From Martinezella rhizogenes (GTDB taxonomy: Bacteria; Pseudomonadota; Alphaproteobacteria; Rhizobiales; Rhizobiaceae): a stretch of 64,000 nt of DNA. Made by a program: the position numbers and the translations under genes. Where the stretch lies: assembly GCA_013322215.1 (NCBI GenBank), contig JAAMEZ010000036.1:930001-994000 (forward strand), given 5' to 3'. A model generated the notes under the pieces. The model was given only the letters and a program-made list of their open reading frames with translations, had not been told where the DNA came from and searched no databases. Shown here in pieces: positions 8,125 through 16,930 of this stretch (the first letter of the stretch is position 1; each line of letters starts with the position of its first letter).

Positions 8125-9912
8125 TCAAAGCTCTTCCCAACTGTCATTGCTCACGGCCAGCGCGGCGGAGCCTTGCGCTTGAAATTGCGGTCGAACACGC
8201 CGCCCGCTGCCTTCAAAGGCAGGATTGGACGGACGAGTAAGTTGCTTGGCCGGTTCCGCCGTTCGCGTCGCCTCGCCATATTTGAATTGGCCGAGCAGTT
8301 GGAACAATGCGGCAGCTTCGCGTGCAAGGCTATGGCTGGCGGCTGTCTGCTCCTCGACCATGGCCGCATTTTTCTGCGTGCCCTGATCGACGGTATCGAC
8401 TGCCTGGCTAATTTCGCCCAGCGCCGTCGACTGCTCCCTTGCCGCTTCCACGATCGCCACGACGTTGGTGTCGATTTCCTGCACCTGACTGGCAATCTCC
8501 TGCAGAGCTCCGCCCGCATTGGTCACCAGGGCAACACCATTGGCGACTTGAGCGCCGGACGCGGTAATCAACGTCTTGATCTCTTTTGCCGCCTTTGCGG
8601 ATCGTTGCGCAAGTTCGCGCACCTCTTGCGCCACAACGGCAAAACCTTTGCCGGCGTCTCCGGCTCTGGCCGCCTCAACGCCGGCATTTAGCGCCAGCAG
8701 ATTCGTTTGGAATGCGATTTCATCAATCACTCCGATGATGCTGGAGATTTCGCGGGAAGAAGCCTCAATTTGATCCATGGCGCCAATGGCATTTCGCACG
8801 ACATCGCCCGAATGTTCCGCATGGTTGCGCGCCCGGCTAACAAGTCTTCCTGCGTCTTCTGCCCTTTGGCTCGAATTCTTTACCGTCGTGGTGATTTCCT
8901 CAAGCGCGGCAGCGGTTTCCTCGATAGAGGCTGCCTGTTGCTCCGTACGTTTGGCAAGATCGTCAGCTGCAATCCGTACTTCATTCGAACCTGAGGCAAT
9001 CGCATGGGCGTTTTCAGCGACGGTTGCCATGGCGTGCTTCAGCTTTTCGGACGCACTGTTAAAGTCTGTCCGCAGTCGCTCTAGTGAAGGAATGAATGCT
9101 TTCTCGATCTTTTGTGATAAATCGCCCTCGGCGAGACTTGTCAAACATCCGGCAAGTTGATTGACATTTTCCACGCGGCTGGTCACGTCGGTCGCAAACT
9201 TGACGACTTTGAAAACCTTGCCGCTAAGATCGAAGATCGGGTTGTACGACGCCTGAATATAGACCTTTCGACCACCCTTCCCAAGCCGCATGAATTCGTC
9301 CGCAACCAGATCGCCAGCAGCGAGCTTCTTCCAGAAGTCTTGATATGCGCTCGATGCCGTATAGGACGGCTCGCAGAACATCGAATGATGCTTGCCCTGG
9401 ATTTGCGCAAGCGAATAGCCGAGCGCTGACAGGAAATTTTCATTGGCAGTCAGGATTTCGCCAGTGGGCGTAAATTCTATCACGGCTTGCGCTCGCGAGA
9501 GAGCCTCGATCTTGCCCGCATCCTCGGCTGTCTTCAGTTTGCTCGCCGTGATATCGGTGGCAATCTTGACGACCTTGATTGGCTTTCCTCGGCGGAAGAC
9601 CGGATTATAAGAGGCTTCGATCCAGACCTCCCTTCCGCTCTTGCCGATGCGCTTGTACTGTTGCTGGTCGAAATTGCCGGCCGCAAGTTTCGACCAGAAT
9701 GCCTTATATTCCGAAGACTGTGCGTAAGCTGGCTCGACAAACATACTGTGATGCTTCCCGACGATCTCGGTGAGTTCATAGCCGAGCGCTCGGCAAAAAT
9801 GTTCGTTGGCGGTGAGAATCTTGCCGGAAAGATCGAATTCGATCATGGCCTGAGATTTTGATAATGCGGTAAGTACTGCAATAGCATTTGCGCCGCGATC
9901 AAAAATAGTCAT
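8125..9912 (-). CDS. Soluble methyl-accepting chemotaxis protein with two PAS domains
   Basis: 595 residues, no membrane segment, so a cytoplasmic chemoreceptor. PAS1 lies about residues 15-120 and PAS2 about 135-245; they are close copies of each other (both hold TANE.F..ALGY, GKHHSMF.EP.Y, FW.KLAAG, G.KV.KVVK.ATD). A HAMP-like stretch follows (about 250-295), then the signalling domain with the conserved hairpin tip IDEIAFQTNLLALNAGVEAARAG. PAS domains of this kind often bind haem or FAD and sense oxygen or redox state. The C-terminal SWEEL resembles the WEEF-type pentapeptide that tethers CheR/CheB. The ATG at 9912 has AGAGGTGA just upstream; an ATG at 9945 is less likely. No che genes are nearby, so it must feed a remote cluster. 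Confidence 0.9.
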   Translation of the reverse strand: MTIFDRGANAIAVLTALSKSQAMIEFDLSGKILTANEHFCRALGYELTEIVGKHHSMFVEPAYAQSSEYKAFWSKLAAGNFDQQQYKRIGKSGREVWIEASYNPVFRRGKPIKVVKIATDITASKLKTAEDAGKIEALSRAQAVIEFTPTGEILTANENFLSALGYSLAQIQGKHHSMFCEPSYTASSAYQDFWKKLAAGDLVADEFMRLGKGGRKVYIQASYNPIFDLSGKVFKVVKFATDVTSRVENVNQLAGCLTSLAEGDLSQKIEKAFIPSLERLRTDFNSASEKLKHAMATVAENAHAIASGSNEVRIAADDLAKRTEQQAASIEETAAALEEITTTVKNSSQRAEDAGRLVSRARNHAEHSGDVVRNAIGAMDQIEASSREISSIIGVIDEIAFQTNLLALNAGVEAARAGDAGKGFAVVAQEVRELAQRSAKAAKEIKTLITASGAQVANGVALVTNAGGALQEIASQVQEIDTNVVAIVEAAREQSTALGEISQAVDTVDQGTQKNAAMVEEQTAASHSLAREAAALFQLLGQFKYGEATRTAEPAKQLTRPSNPAFEGSGRRVRPQFQAQGSAALAVSNDSWEEL

Positions 9913-11003
9913 TCGATCACCTCTGTATTGATTCTGTATGTCCAAAGATAATATGCGGCAAATCTTATAATTTACTTATTAATATGCGATTAAGTATAAT
10001 TAATCTTTGCTAATATTATATTGTTTTCTCAATATTTAATACAAATTCATAGGGAGATGCCCGGCTGCCGAACAGGATCCAAGCTCGAAACCCGCCTGAT
10101 CTAGGGGGCAGGGTTCCGAGCACCGCGCCCATTGATGGAGACAGTTGGGATGTTTCAGCCGTGGGAGCAATAATCGCCATTTATCCCGATCGCGGAGGGT
10201 AGAGCCGAAATAGGTATGACAGGTCCATGCAGCCTGAGCCGTGCTACGGAAACAGGCGCGCCAACTACGACAAGGTCGGACCGACTATTGTCGTCGGTGT
10301 CGCATTTGATCCGGGGCATCGCCCAGCGCAAGCGCATCTGAGCATAGCGGTGGTCGATCGCATTGGTACCTTGCGCCGATCTCAACCGTGATGAAGAGAC
10401 AGACTGTCTTATTTAACTATTTGGTGCGGCGAAGTACTGCAGGCGTCGGCCATCAATTTTGCAACACCTGCCAAGTCCTTTAGTTTTCGAGTTTCTTATA
10501 GATGGACAGCCAGCGGGTCCATGATGTTATAGGCCGCAAGCTCCGTTTTGGTTGAAGGCGATGCGATTTATAGATTTGCGGCTTTTCAGGATACTCAGAT
10601 CGCGTAGCCTGCGCCGCGTTGACGGCGTCGCGGAGCCTTACGAGCCTTGGGTCTATGAGGCCTTCGATCGGTTTGAGCGTGAGATTGAAGCGTTCTGCCG
10701 GCGGTCTGTTTTTTCGGTGGTAATTTGAAAGTCGAACCGGCAAGGGCTCGGCCCTTCTCATCCCAGCGCTGGCCCAATCGCTCCAACTCGGTATCCATTT
10801 GCCATTGGTGGCGTAGTGCTGCTTCGCCGCCAGGTTGAACATGGCTCGCTTTCCCATCCGCCGCTAGCCAGCGATGTCCGAGAACCATCTCCAGATGAAG
10901 TTCGCGTGAACACTGCGGTAATCTCCCGTTCATCGGGCCGATGCTAGCCTTGATCCAACGTCCTCAAAGACGTTGTAAAATAGCAAAATGTTCGGAGCCC
11001 CCG
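9913..11003. other. Long spacer: AT-rich leader and degenerate sequence
   Basis: Bases 9946-10060 are strikingly AT-rich and probably hold the chemoreceptor promoter. From 10060 to 10940 several overlapping short frames exist on the minus strand (10480-10857, 10595-10933), none with a recognised domain. The pattern suggests remnants of a lost gene. Confidence 0.35.
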
Positions 11004-11237
11004 ATGAACAAATTTTTTATTGCTTCTGCACTTACAATCGCCTCTCTCGCGGCGACAGTTCTTCCATCCCAAGCCGCTTCCATTGTCCTTGTGAACGACG
11101 ATGGTCCCTATTATCACCGCCATCACCATCATGATCGCGGCGATTGGAATGATCATCGCCGTCACTGTTTTACAAAGGTCGTGAAGGGGTGGCACCACGG
11201 CCGTAGGGTCGTTACGGAAGAGCGTGTCTGCCGATAG
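11004..11237 (+). CDS. Small exported histidine-rich protein
   Basis: 77 residues. A signal peptide (NKFFIASALTIASLAATVLPSQAAS) is cleaved near residue 23 after QAA. The mature peptide is short and rich in His and Arg, with YYHRHHHHDRGDW, and ends CFTKVVKGWHHGRRVVTEERVCR with two Cys that could form a disulphide. Such peptides are common in rhizobia and are usually unnamed. The His cluster could bind metal ions, but that is inference. CGGAG lies eight bases before the ATG and a hairpin terminator follows at 11249. Confidence 0.7.
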   Translation: MNKFFIASALTIASLAATVLPSQAASIVLVNDDGPYYHRHHHHDRGDWNDHRRHCFTKVVKGWHHGRRVVTEERVCR

Positions 11238-11248
11238 CCATCTTCTTA

Positions 11249-11274
11249 AGGCCCGGTTGGCGTAGACCGGGCCT
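11249..11274 (+). terminator. Hairpin terminator after the His-rich gene
   Basis: AGGCCCGGT (11249-11257) and ACCGGGCCT (11266-11274) form a 9-bp GC-rich stem with an 8-base loop, starting 12 bases past the stop codon. The following tract (ACTTCCTAAG) is only mildly T-rich. Confidence 0.65.
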
Positions 11275-11363
11275 ACTTCCTAAGTAGCCCTGCCTTTCCG
11301 ATTCCAGCTTAACCGATCAATAGTGCAAGATATGCTTTTACGTCAGGTGCGATGCCCTGTCGG

Positions 11364-12086
11364 TTAGACCAGGCTCGACTGAATGTTTGGCAATTGCGCA
11401 ATGACGCGGTCTGCCATGGCGGCACATCGCGCGCCGTCGAACGGGAACAATAAGGAGAATGTCCCCGCCAACTGTTTCTCGATGGCAACCCGCATCAGTT
11501 TGCGCGCCCGATGCAAACGCGTCTTTGCGGTTCCCGGCTTGATGCCGAGATGTGAGGCGGCCTCCTCGGTGGTCATGCCCTCGACGTCGCGCAGCATGAA
11601 GATTGCGCGGAATTCATCGGGAAGCGCGTCGATCGTGCGTTCGAGCAGACGGCGCGTTTCACTGCGGGAAAACTCGGCCTCAGGGTCGGCGACCGAGAGT
11701 GAGCCGGGAAATTGCAGCAGCTCGCCGCCTCCTGATCCTGCCGTCATGTCAACCTCCTCAAGTCCGACACTGGGTCGACGGCGTCGAACACGACCGAGCG
11801 CTTCGTTGAGCGCGATCCGTGTGAGCCAGGTTGAAAGTTGCGCCTCGTCGCGAAACGCGTCGAGGTGGGTGAAGGCATGCACATAAGTGGCCTGGACCAC
11901 GTCCTCCGCTTCCGCATCGTTGCGGATGATGGCGCGCGCCGAGCGAAACAGGCGACGATTATGCCGCTGCACCAGGATGCGTATGGCCATCTCGTCGCCT
12001 GTCCTTGCATGAACGACGAGATCGGCATCGGACAGTGCTGCCATGTCCGGTATGCGCTGCGGCGCCGTGCGGGGAATGCCAACCAT
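11364..12086 (-). CDS. ECF-type RNA polymerase sigma factor
   Basis: 240 residues. Sigma region 2 is seen in LVQRHNRRLFRSARAIIRNDAEAEDVVQATYVHAFTHL followed by FRDEAQLSTWLTRIALNEAL; region 4 in LPDEFRAIFMLRDVEGMTTEEAASHLGIKPGTAKTRLHRARKLM, with the recognition helix in PGTAKTRLHRAR. A C-terminal extension (FPFDGARCAAMADRVIAQL) has one Cys and occurs in a rhizobial RpoE-like subgroup; it might act as a built-in regulatory tail. ATG 12086 with GGAG five bases upstream is preferred over the start at 12173, which would overlap the cupredoxin gene. It is the last gene of the DUF4142-cupredoxin-sigma unit. No anti-sigma gene is adjacent. Confidence 0.85.
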   Translation of the reverse strand: MVGIPRTAPQRIPDMAALSDADLVVHARTGDEMAIRILVQRHNRRLFRSARAIIRNDAEAEDVVQATYVHAFTHLDAFRDEAQLSTWLTRIALNEALGRVRRRRPSVGLEEVDMTAGSGGGELLQFPGSLSVADPEAEFSRSETRRLLERTIDALPDEFRAIFMLRDVEGMTTEEAASHLGIKPGTAKTRLHRARKLMRVAIEKQLAGTFSLLFPFDGARCAAMADRVIAQLPNIQSSLV

Positions 12087-12124
12087 GATCGCTCCAACAT
12101 AAAGTAGCGTATCTGCTGCCCAGC

Positions 12125-12448
12125 CTATGGCTGGACATCGAGCGTGCCTGTCATCATCGGATGAAAGCGGCAATAGAAATCCACTTTTCCCGCCTGTTTG
12201 ACAGTCAGGCTTCGTTGCGACTTCGGCGGAAGATCGATGTCGAAACTCTTGTCGCGTGCAGTCGCGGTATGGCGAAATATATCATCATTGCGCCAGGTGA
12301 TCACGTCGCCGACATGCAAGGCCGGCACGATGCCGAATTGCATCTTGGCGATGATGATTTCGCGATTGGCCGCCGCTGCGCTTTCGGGTTCGCTGATCGC
12401 GAACCCGACGAGTGCCAGTGCCGCAAGAGCGCGGGGTAAGGAGTGCAT
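12125..12448 (-). CDS. Periplasmic cupredoxin (plastocyanin/amicyanin-like)
   Basis: 107 residues with a signal peptide (HSLPRALAALALVGFAISE, then PESAAAANRE). The type 1 copper ligands are visible: His60 in RHTATA, and Cys93, His96 and Met98 or Met99 in FYCRFHPMM. It is therefore a small blue copper electron carrier or copper-binding protein in the periplasm. The ATG at 12448 begins the signal peptide; the in-frame ATG at 12487 would run into the DUF4142 gene. It lies seven bases after the DUF4142 stop and 38 bases before the sigma factor gene, so the three are likely one operon. Confidence 0.85.
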   Translation of the reverse strand: MHSLPRALAALALVGFAISEPESAAAANREIIIAKMQFGIVPALHVGDVITWRNDDIFRHTATARDKSFDIDLPPKSQRSLTVKQAGKVDFYCRFHPMMTGTLDVQP

Positions 12449-12455
12449 GGCGAGC

Positions 12456-12974
12456 CTACTTGACCATGGATGCAAGATGTTCGGCATGCATCTGGTGTTC
12501 CTGGAAGAGCTTCAAGCCCGTCTGCAGCAGCGATTTCAATTCGGCATTTTGAGCCGATGGGATCAGCAGCGTCTCAAGCGCGCCATTGACCTGCTTATGA
12601 TACGCCACTTCGTTGTCGACATAAGCCTTGTCGAAGGCTGCGCCATGAAGCTTGGCAAGCTTTGCCAGTTCCGTCTTGGCGGCAGATGACAGCGATTTGC
12701 TGGTATCGTTGTCTTCGGGCTTGACCTTGAGCTTCTTGAGGAGGGCAAGCGCCTGCTGGTTCACGGCAGTGTGGTCGCGCTCCATGGTTTTGGCGAAGTC
12801 CCGAACCTCTGCATTCTTGCTGATCTTCAGAGCCTGCTTGGCTGCGGCGACGTCGATCTCGCCGGCGGTGTAGGCGATATGTGCGATCTGCGGATCGGTC
12901 GGCTTGTCGGCGGCGTATGATGCAGTCGCAAGTGATACCGCCATCGCCGTTGCCGTGAGAAGTCCCTTGAACAT
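12456..12974 (-). CDS. Exported DUF4142-family protein
   Basis: 172 residues. A signal peptide (FKGLLTATAMAVSLATASYAAD) precedes a helical ferritin-like DUF4142 domain: IAYTAGEIDVAAAKQALK, AEVRDFAKTMERDHTAVN, then LAKLHGAAFDKAYVDNEVAYHKQV and a C-terminal LKLFQEHQMHAEHL. His residues in the ERDH, AYH and QEHQMHAEH positions could form a metal site. The biochemical role of the family is not established; members are often near stress and redox genes. AGGAGA precedes the ATG. It is the first gene of a unit with a cupredoxin and an ECF sigma factor, which hints at a periplasmic stress or copper/redox response. Confidence 0.85.
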   Translation of the reverse strand: MFKGLLTATAMAVSLATASYAADKPTDPQIAHIAYTAGEIDVAAAKQALKISKNAEVRDFAKTMERDHTAVNQQALALLKKLKVKPEDNDTSKSLSSAAKTELAKLAKLHGAAFDKAYVDNEVAYHKQVNGALETLLIPSAQNAELKSLLQTGLKLFQEHQMHAEHLASMVK

Positions 12975-13243
12975 ATTGGTCTCCTATCCTCGAGAGAAAA
13001 TTCCAGACGCGTTTGGCCCCTGAAACACCCATTGGATGCGGTTTCCATCAAAAGGTTCCCGAAAATCTTTCTTGATTGCCTGAATCTGGTTGGTCGCGGA
13101 TCAAATGAGGCGAAGCCCCGATAGAATAGACTGTATGACGATGAGGCACGGCTGCTGCGCAAAGGAATATCCAGCATGTTTTGATGATGCCAGGGGTTGG
13201 AGGATTCTGACGGTCTCTCTTCGTTGATTGCAGCGGCAGCGCT

Positions 13244-13540
13244 TCAATCCTCTGTTTCAGGGATCAGACGTATCGAATTTCCATCACATGCCGCGATGTT
13301 GATTGCCGTTGATATCTGATGAAGTGGTCCACGCGCGACAAGCGCCTCTGGCCGAGGGACTTTTCCGGGGCCCGAATCGATAAAGGCGGCCCATTCGTGT
13401 TCCGAGTCGAGCATCGCCATGAACGACGTCGCGACAATCGCTTCGCCGCAGGCGGCGCATCGAAGAATGTATGAGCCCCCGTGAACGACCGCCTCGGTTT
13501 TGTCTAATCCGCACGATGTGCAGGTCAACGCATTACCCAT
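13244..13540 (-). CDS. Small zinc-ribbon protein, unknown function
   Basis: 98 residues. Two CxxC knuckles (CTSC at residues 7-10 and CAAC at 28-31), 17 residues apart, form a probable zinc ribbon in the N-terminal third. The rest is unremarkable and ends with acidic residues. AGGATAG lies upstream of the ATG. It has no clear operon partner. Function unknown; zinc binding is inferred from spacing. Confidence 0.6.
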   Translation of the reverse strand: MGNALTCTSCGLDKTEAVVHGGSYILRCAACGEAIVATSFMAMLDSEHEWAAFIDSGPGKVPRPEALVARGPLHQISTAINIAACDGNSIRLIPETED

Positions 13541-13814
13541 TGTGCTATCCTAATCTCAACTGGCTCGAAGACGTGTCGGCAGCAGAATTCGGCATTCATT
13601 TCAAGACGATCTACGACGAAATCCCTCAATGGTGTCAGGATCGATGCCGGGTGGACTTCCGACTGGCTCGCCTCGGCAGCCCTCCGGCTCTTTTTTGATA
13701 CGGTGCCGCGCAGTGGCATCTTTATCAAGAGCTTAGTCAAATCAACTTGGCGCCAATATCTCGGTTCCAGTCAAGAGCGGAGATTTGCCACTTTCGCGAA
13801 AAAACTTGTTAGGT

Positions 13815-14618
13815 TTAGGAACCGAAGAAGCGGTCTTTCGATGACCGGAAGCCGAGCTTTTCGGAGATCTCATGAGCAGCTTTCAAGAGGCTGTCGAGAT
13901 AGGCGGCGCGGTTGCGCAGGCCATCCTCGCGCGGAGTAACCAGGCAGAGTGTGGCGATGCACGCACCGTTGGCCTGATAGATGGGGACGGCGAAGCAATG
14001 GGTAAAATTCTCCACCTCGCTGTTGAAGGTGAAATATCCGTCTTCGGCGGCCTTTCGCACTTGAGCGATGAAATCGGCCGGTTCCAGCCGCTTGCCATTT
14101 GGCAGAACGAAATCTTCCGGCGGAATGAAATCAAGGATTTCCTGGTCCGAAAGATGTGCGACGAGCAAGCGTCCCGAGGCGGTCCAGGGAATAGCGACGA
14201 GTTCACCGACATTCGAGGAAATGCGAAAGGGGCGGATGCCTTCACGCATCATGGCGACCGTATATTTATTGCCTTCCAGCAGGCACATTTGCGCGGTCTC
14301 GCGCGTTTCCTCAGCCAGCATGCCCAGCATACGGCCGCATTCGCGCATCAGGTCGAATTGTTCGGCATAGGCGGTTCCGAGAAAATAGAGACGGCGGCCG
14401 AGAAAAACCCGGCCTTCGCCACCTTGATAATCGAGCATGCCATGACCGAGCAGAAGATTGACAAGCTCATAGATGGAGGAGCGTGGCGCGCCGATTTCCG
14501 TGGCGATTTCGTTTGGTCGCATGGGCTGGCGTCTGACCCGCAGAAACTCCAGGATTTCGAAGGCGCGATCGAGGCCTCGCATGCGTCGGGATACAATGTC
14601 GTTTGCAGTCTCGGCCAC
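13815..14618 (-). CDS. IclR-family transcriptional regulator
   Basis: 267 residues. The N-terminal winged helix (GLDRAFEILEFLRVRRQPMRPNEIATEIGAPRSSIYELVNLLLGHGML) is followed by the IclR effector domain (about residues 85-255) with TAQMCLLEGNKY, PWTASGRLLVAHL and CFAVPIYQANGACIATLCL. Start is GTG at 14618 with GGAGAAG upstream. It sits next to and on the same strand as the ABC importer at 14762-17773, and probably regulates it in response to the imported compound or a derivative. Confidence 0.88.
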   Translation of the reverse strand: MAETANDIVSRRMRGLDRAFEILEFLRVRRQPMRPNEIATEIGAPRSSIYELVNLLLGHGMLDYQGGEGRVFLGRRLYFLGTAYAEQFDLMRECGRMLGMLAEETRETAQMCLLEGNKYTVAMMREGIRPFRISSNVGELVAIPWTASGRLLVAHLSDQEILDFIPPEDFVLPNGKRLEPADFIAQVRKAAEDGYFTFNSEVENFTHCFAVPIYQANGACIATLCLVTPREDGLRNRAAYLDSLLKAAHEISEKLGFRSSKDRFFGS

Positions 14619-14761
14619 GCTCTTCTCCGAATATTCCTAAACCGGCCGTAACCGGCACGCTGCGACGCACCAGTACATGGTGCCGTCAGATCTCAGCAAG
14701 ACGCTGCGATAACATCCACACGTGCGATGGCGCAACGCCTACGCCGCGCTCTTCGTTCCTC

Positions 14762-15532
14762 TCAATTGAAACTCGAGGTCTTGAGAAATTCGGCAAGCCG
14801 CTCCGTCTTCGGGCGCACGAACATGTCCTTTGGATCTCCTTCTTCGCAAATGACGCCCTGGTTCATGAAGATCACGCGTGACGAGACCTCATAGGCAAAG
14901 CGCATTTCATGGGTGACGAGGAGCATCGTCATGCCATCGGCGGCGAGCCCCTTGATGACTTGAAGAACTTCTCCAACAAGTTCGGGGTCAAGGGCCGACG
15001 TCACTTCATCGAACAGCATCAGCCGTGGCGCCATGGCAATGGCTCGGGCAATCGCAACGCGCTGCTGCTGGCCGCCCGAGAGCTGGCCCGGATAGTGGTT
15101 GGCGCGGGCAGCAAGGCCGACGCGGTCGAGCCATTTTTCGGCGACGGCGCGTGCCTCCGGTTTCGACATCTTCTTCACTTTGACGAGGCCGAGCATCACG
15201 TTCTCGGCGGCGGTCATATGTGGAAAAAGATTAAACTGCTGGAAAGCCATGCCGGTGAGTGCGCGCTGGCGGGCGATCTCCTTCTCGCTCTTGCGGCGGC
15301 GGGTGCTGCCGTCGGCATGATAGCCGATCTCCTCGCCATCGAGGCTGATCTTGCCTCCCTGGAATTCTTCCAGCATGTTGATACAGCGAAGCATCGTCGT
15401 CTTGCCGGAGCCGGATGAGCCGATGATGGAAATGACCTCGCCTTCCTGCACCGTGCAGTCGACGCCCTTGAGAACCTCGTTCTGGCCGTAGGTCTTGCGC
15501 AGGCCCTGAATGTCTAGAATTGTCTTGCCCAT
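14762..15532 (-). CDS. Polar amino-acid ABC importer, ATP-binding subunit
   Basis: 256 residues. Walker A (GSSGSGKTT), Q-loop (GMAFQQFNLFPHMT), signature (LSGGQQQRVAIARA), Walker B (LMLFDEVTSALD) and H-loop (VTHEM) are intact, with the FQQFNLFPHMT sequence typical of the GlnQ/HisP group. The ATG at 15532 begins the family's usual start; the longer in-frame start at 15625 would overlap the permease. It is the last of the four transporter genes. Confidence 0.92.
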   Translation of the reverse strand: MGKTILDIQGLRKTYGQNEVLKGVDCTVQEGEVISIIGSSGSGKTTMLRCINMLEEFQGGKISLDGEEIGYHADGSTRRRKSEKEIARQRALTGMAFQQFNLFPHMTAAENVMLGLVKVKKMSKPEARAVAEKWLDRVGLAARANHYPGQLSGGQQQRVAIARAIAMAPRLMLFDEVTSALDPELVGEVLQVIKGLAADGMTMLLVTHEMRFAYEVSSRVIFMNQGVICEEGDPKDMFVRPKTERLAEFLKTSSFN

Positions 15533-15545
15533 CGGTCCGATCTCC

Positions 15546-16205
15546 TCAGGACGGCAGTGCGGTCTTGCGCTCGACATATTTGCCGAAACGCTCGATACCG
15601 AAGTTGACGATGAAATAGAGGCCACCAGCCAGGAAATAGAACTGAAGGCTCATGAAATTGCGGGAGATGATCTCCTGTGTGCGCAGCAGCAGTTCGGCGA
15701 CGCCGATGACGGAAAGCAATGTTGATGCCTTGACCATCTCGGCTGCCGTATTTACCCAGGCCGGCAGGCACTGGCGCATCGCTTGCGGCCACAGGACCGA
15801 AGTGAAGGTCTGGGTGAAGGTGAGGCCGATCGCCTTCGCCGCTTCCGTCTGACCTTTCGGGATAGCCTGCAGCGCGCCGCGCACGATCTCCCCGACATGC
15901 GACGAGCAGAAAATCGCAAGGGCGAGAATGCCGGCCGAAAAGGGACCTAGATCCAGGCCAACGGCGGAAGAGACGTAGTAGCTTGCCAGCACGAGCACGA
16001 GCACGGGCGTACCGCGGATGATGTCGGTATAGGCACGGATCAGAAGGCGCAGGACGGCGCCGCCATAGACAAGCGCGAGGCCAACGAAGACACCGACGAT
16101 CGAACCGGCGAGAATGGCGAGAAGAGAAATCGATACCGTCACGCCGAGCCCGTTGATGATGACGTAGCGGGCGATCCAGAGTTGTTCGAGAAAACTATGA
16201 GACAT
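15546..16205 (-). CDS. Polar amino-acid ABC importer, permease subunit 2
   Basis: 219 residues with about five membrane helices. The HisM/HisQ-type coupling motif EIVRGALQAIPKGQTEAAKAIGLT is present, followed by LPQ/WPQAMRQCLPAWVNTAAEMVKASTLLSVIG. The first helix GVTVSISLLAILAGSIVG is typical of the family. It lies six bases after the other permease and forms a heterodimer with it; the ATPase follows. Confidence 0.92.
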   Translation of the reverse strand: MSHSFLEQLWIARYVIINGLGVTVSISLLAILAGSIVGVFVGLALVYGGAVLRLLIRAYTDIIRGTPVLVLVLASYYVSSAVGLDLGPFSAGILALAIFCSSHVGEIVRGALQAIPKGQTEAAKAIGLTFTQTFTSVLWPQAMRQCLPAWVNTAAEMVKASTLLSVIGVAELLLRTQEIISRNFMSLQFYFLAGGLYFIVNFGIERFGKYVERKTALPS

Positions 16206-16211
16206 CCGGTG

Positions 16212-16874
16212 TTACCTCGGCAAAGCCAGCCTGCGCTCGACGAAACGCATCAGCGCCGCGATGAGGAAGCAGGTTGCGACATAAAGAGCTGACGTGACCA
16301 TCCAGGTTTCGATGACGCGAAAGCTCTCGACGTTGATCTTGCGTGCGGCGAATGTCAGCTCCGGCACGGCGATGGCGGCTGCAAGCGAGGTATCCTTGAA
16401 TAGCGAGATGATGGTCGAAGACAGCGACGGCAGTACATTGCGCAGCATCAACGGTGCGATGATCGATCCGCGGATCTGCATAGGCGTCAGGCCGATCGCA
16501 AGGCCGGCCTCCGAGAGACCTTTCGGGATCGACAGCAATCCTGCGCGAAACACTTCGGCAAGATAGGCGCCAGAGTAGATAGAAAGGACCAGGACGAAGC
16601 TTTTGATCTTGTCCAGACGGAAGCCCATCTGCGGCAAGGCAAAGAAGGCGAACAACACCAGCACCAGGATCGGCAGGTTTCGGATCACGGTCACATAGAC
16701 CTGTGCCGGGACAACTGCCACCCGCCTTTTCGACGTCAGCGCGAAGGCGAGTATCAGGCCGATCAAGGCACCAATCAGAATCGATATGATCGCCAGGCCG
16801 AGACTGAGCGCCAGACCGCTCATAAGAAAATCAAAGTTGCGCCAGACGGCGGCAAAATTCAGCGTGTAACCCAT
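16212..16874 (-). CDS. Polar amino-acid ABC importer, permease subunit 1
   Basis: 220 residues, five predicted helices. The coupling-helix motif AEVFRAGLLSIPKGLSEAGLAIGLTPMQ and the following LMLRNVLPSLSSTIISLFKDTSLAAAI identify a HisQ/GlnP-type subunit. AAAGGGG precedes the ATG. It follows the binding-protein gene by 56 bases. Confidence 0.92.
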   Translation of the reverse strand: MGYTLNFAAVWRNFDFLMSGLALSLGLAIISILIGALIGLILAFALTSKRRVAVVPAQVYVTVIRNLPILVLVLFAFFALPQMGFRLDKIKSFVLVLSIYSGAYLAEVFRAGLLSIPKGLSEAGLAIGLTPMQIRGSIIAPLMLRNVLPSLSSTIISLFKDTSLAAAIAVPELTFAARKINVESFRVIETWMVTSALYVATCFLIAALMRFVERRLALPR

Positions 16875-16930
16875 GTGGGCCGCCCCTTTCAGACTGGTGG
16901 AGCGGGAGGATATCCCGCTCCGCTCCGCCG

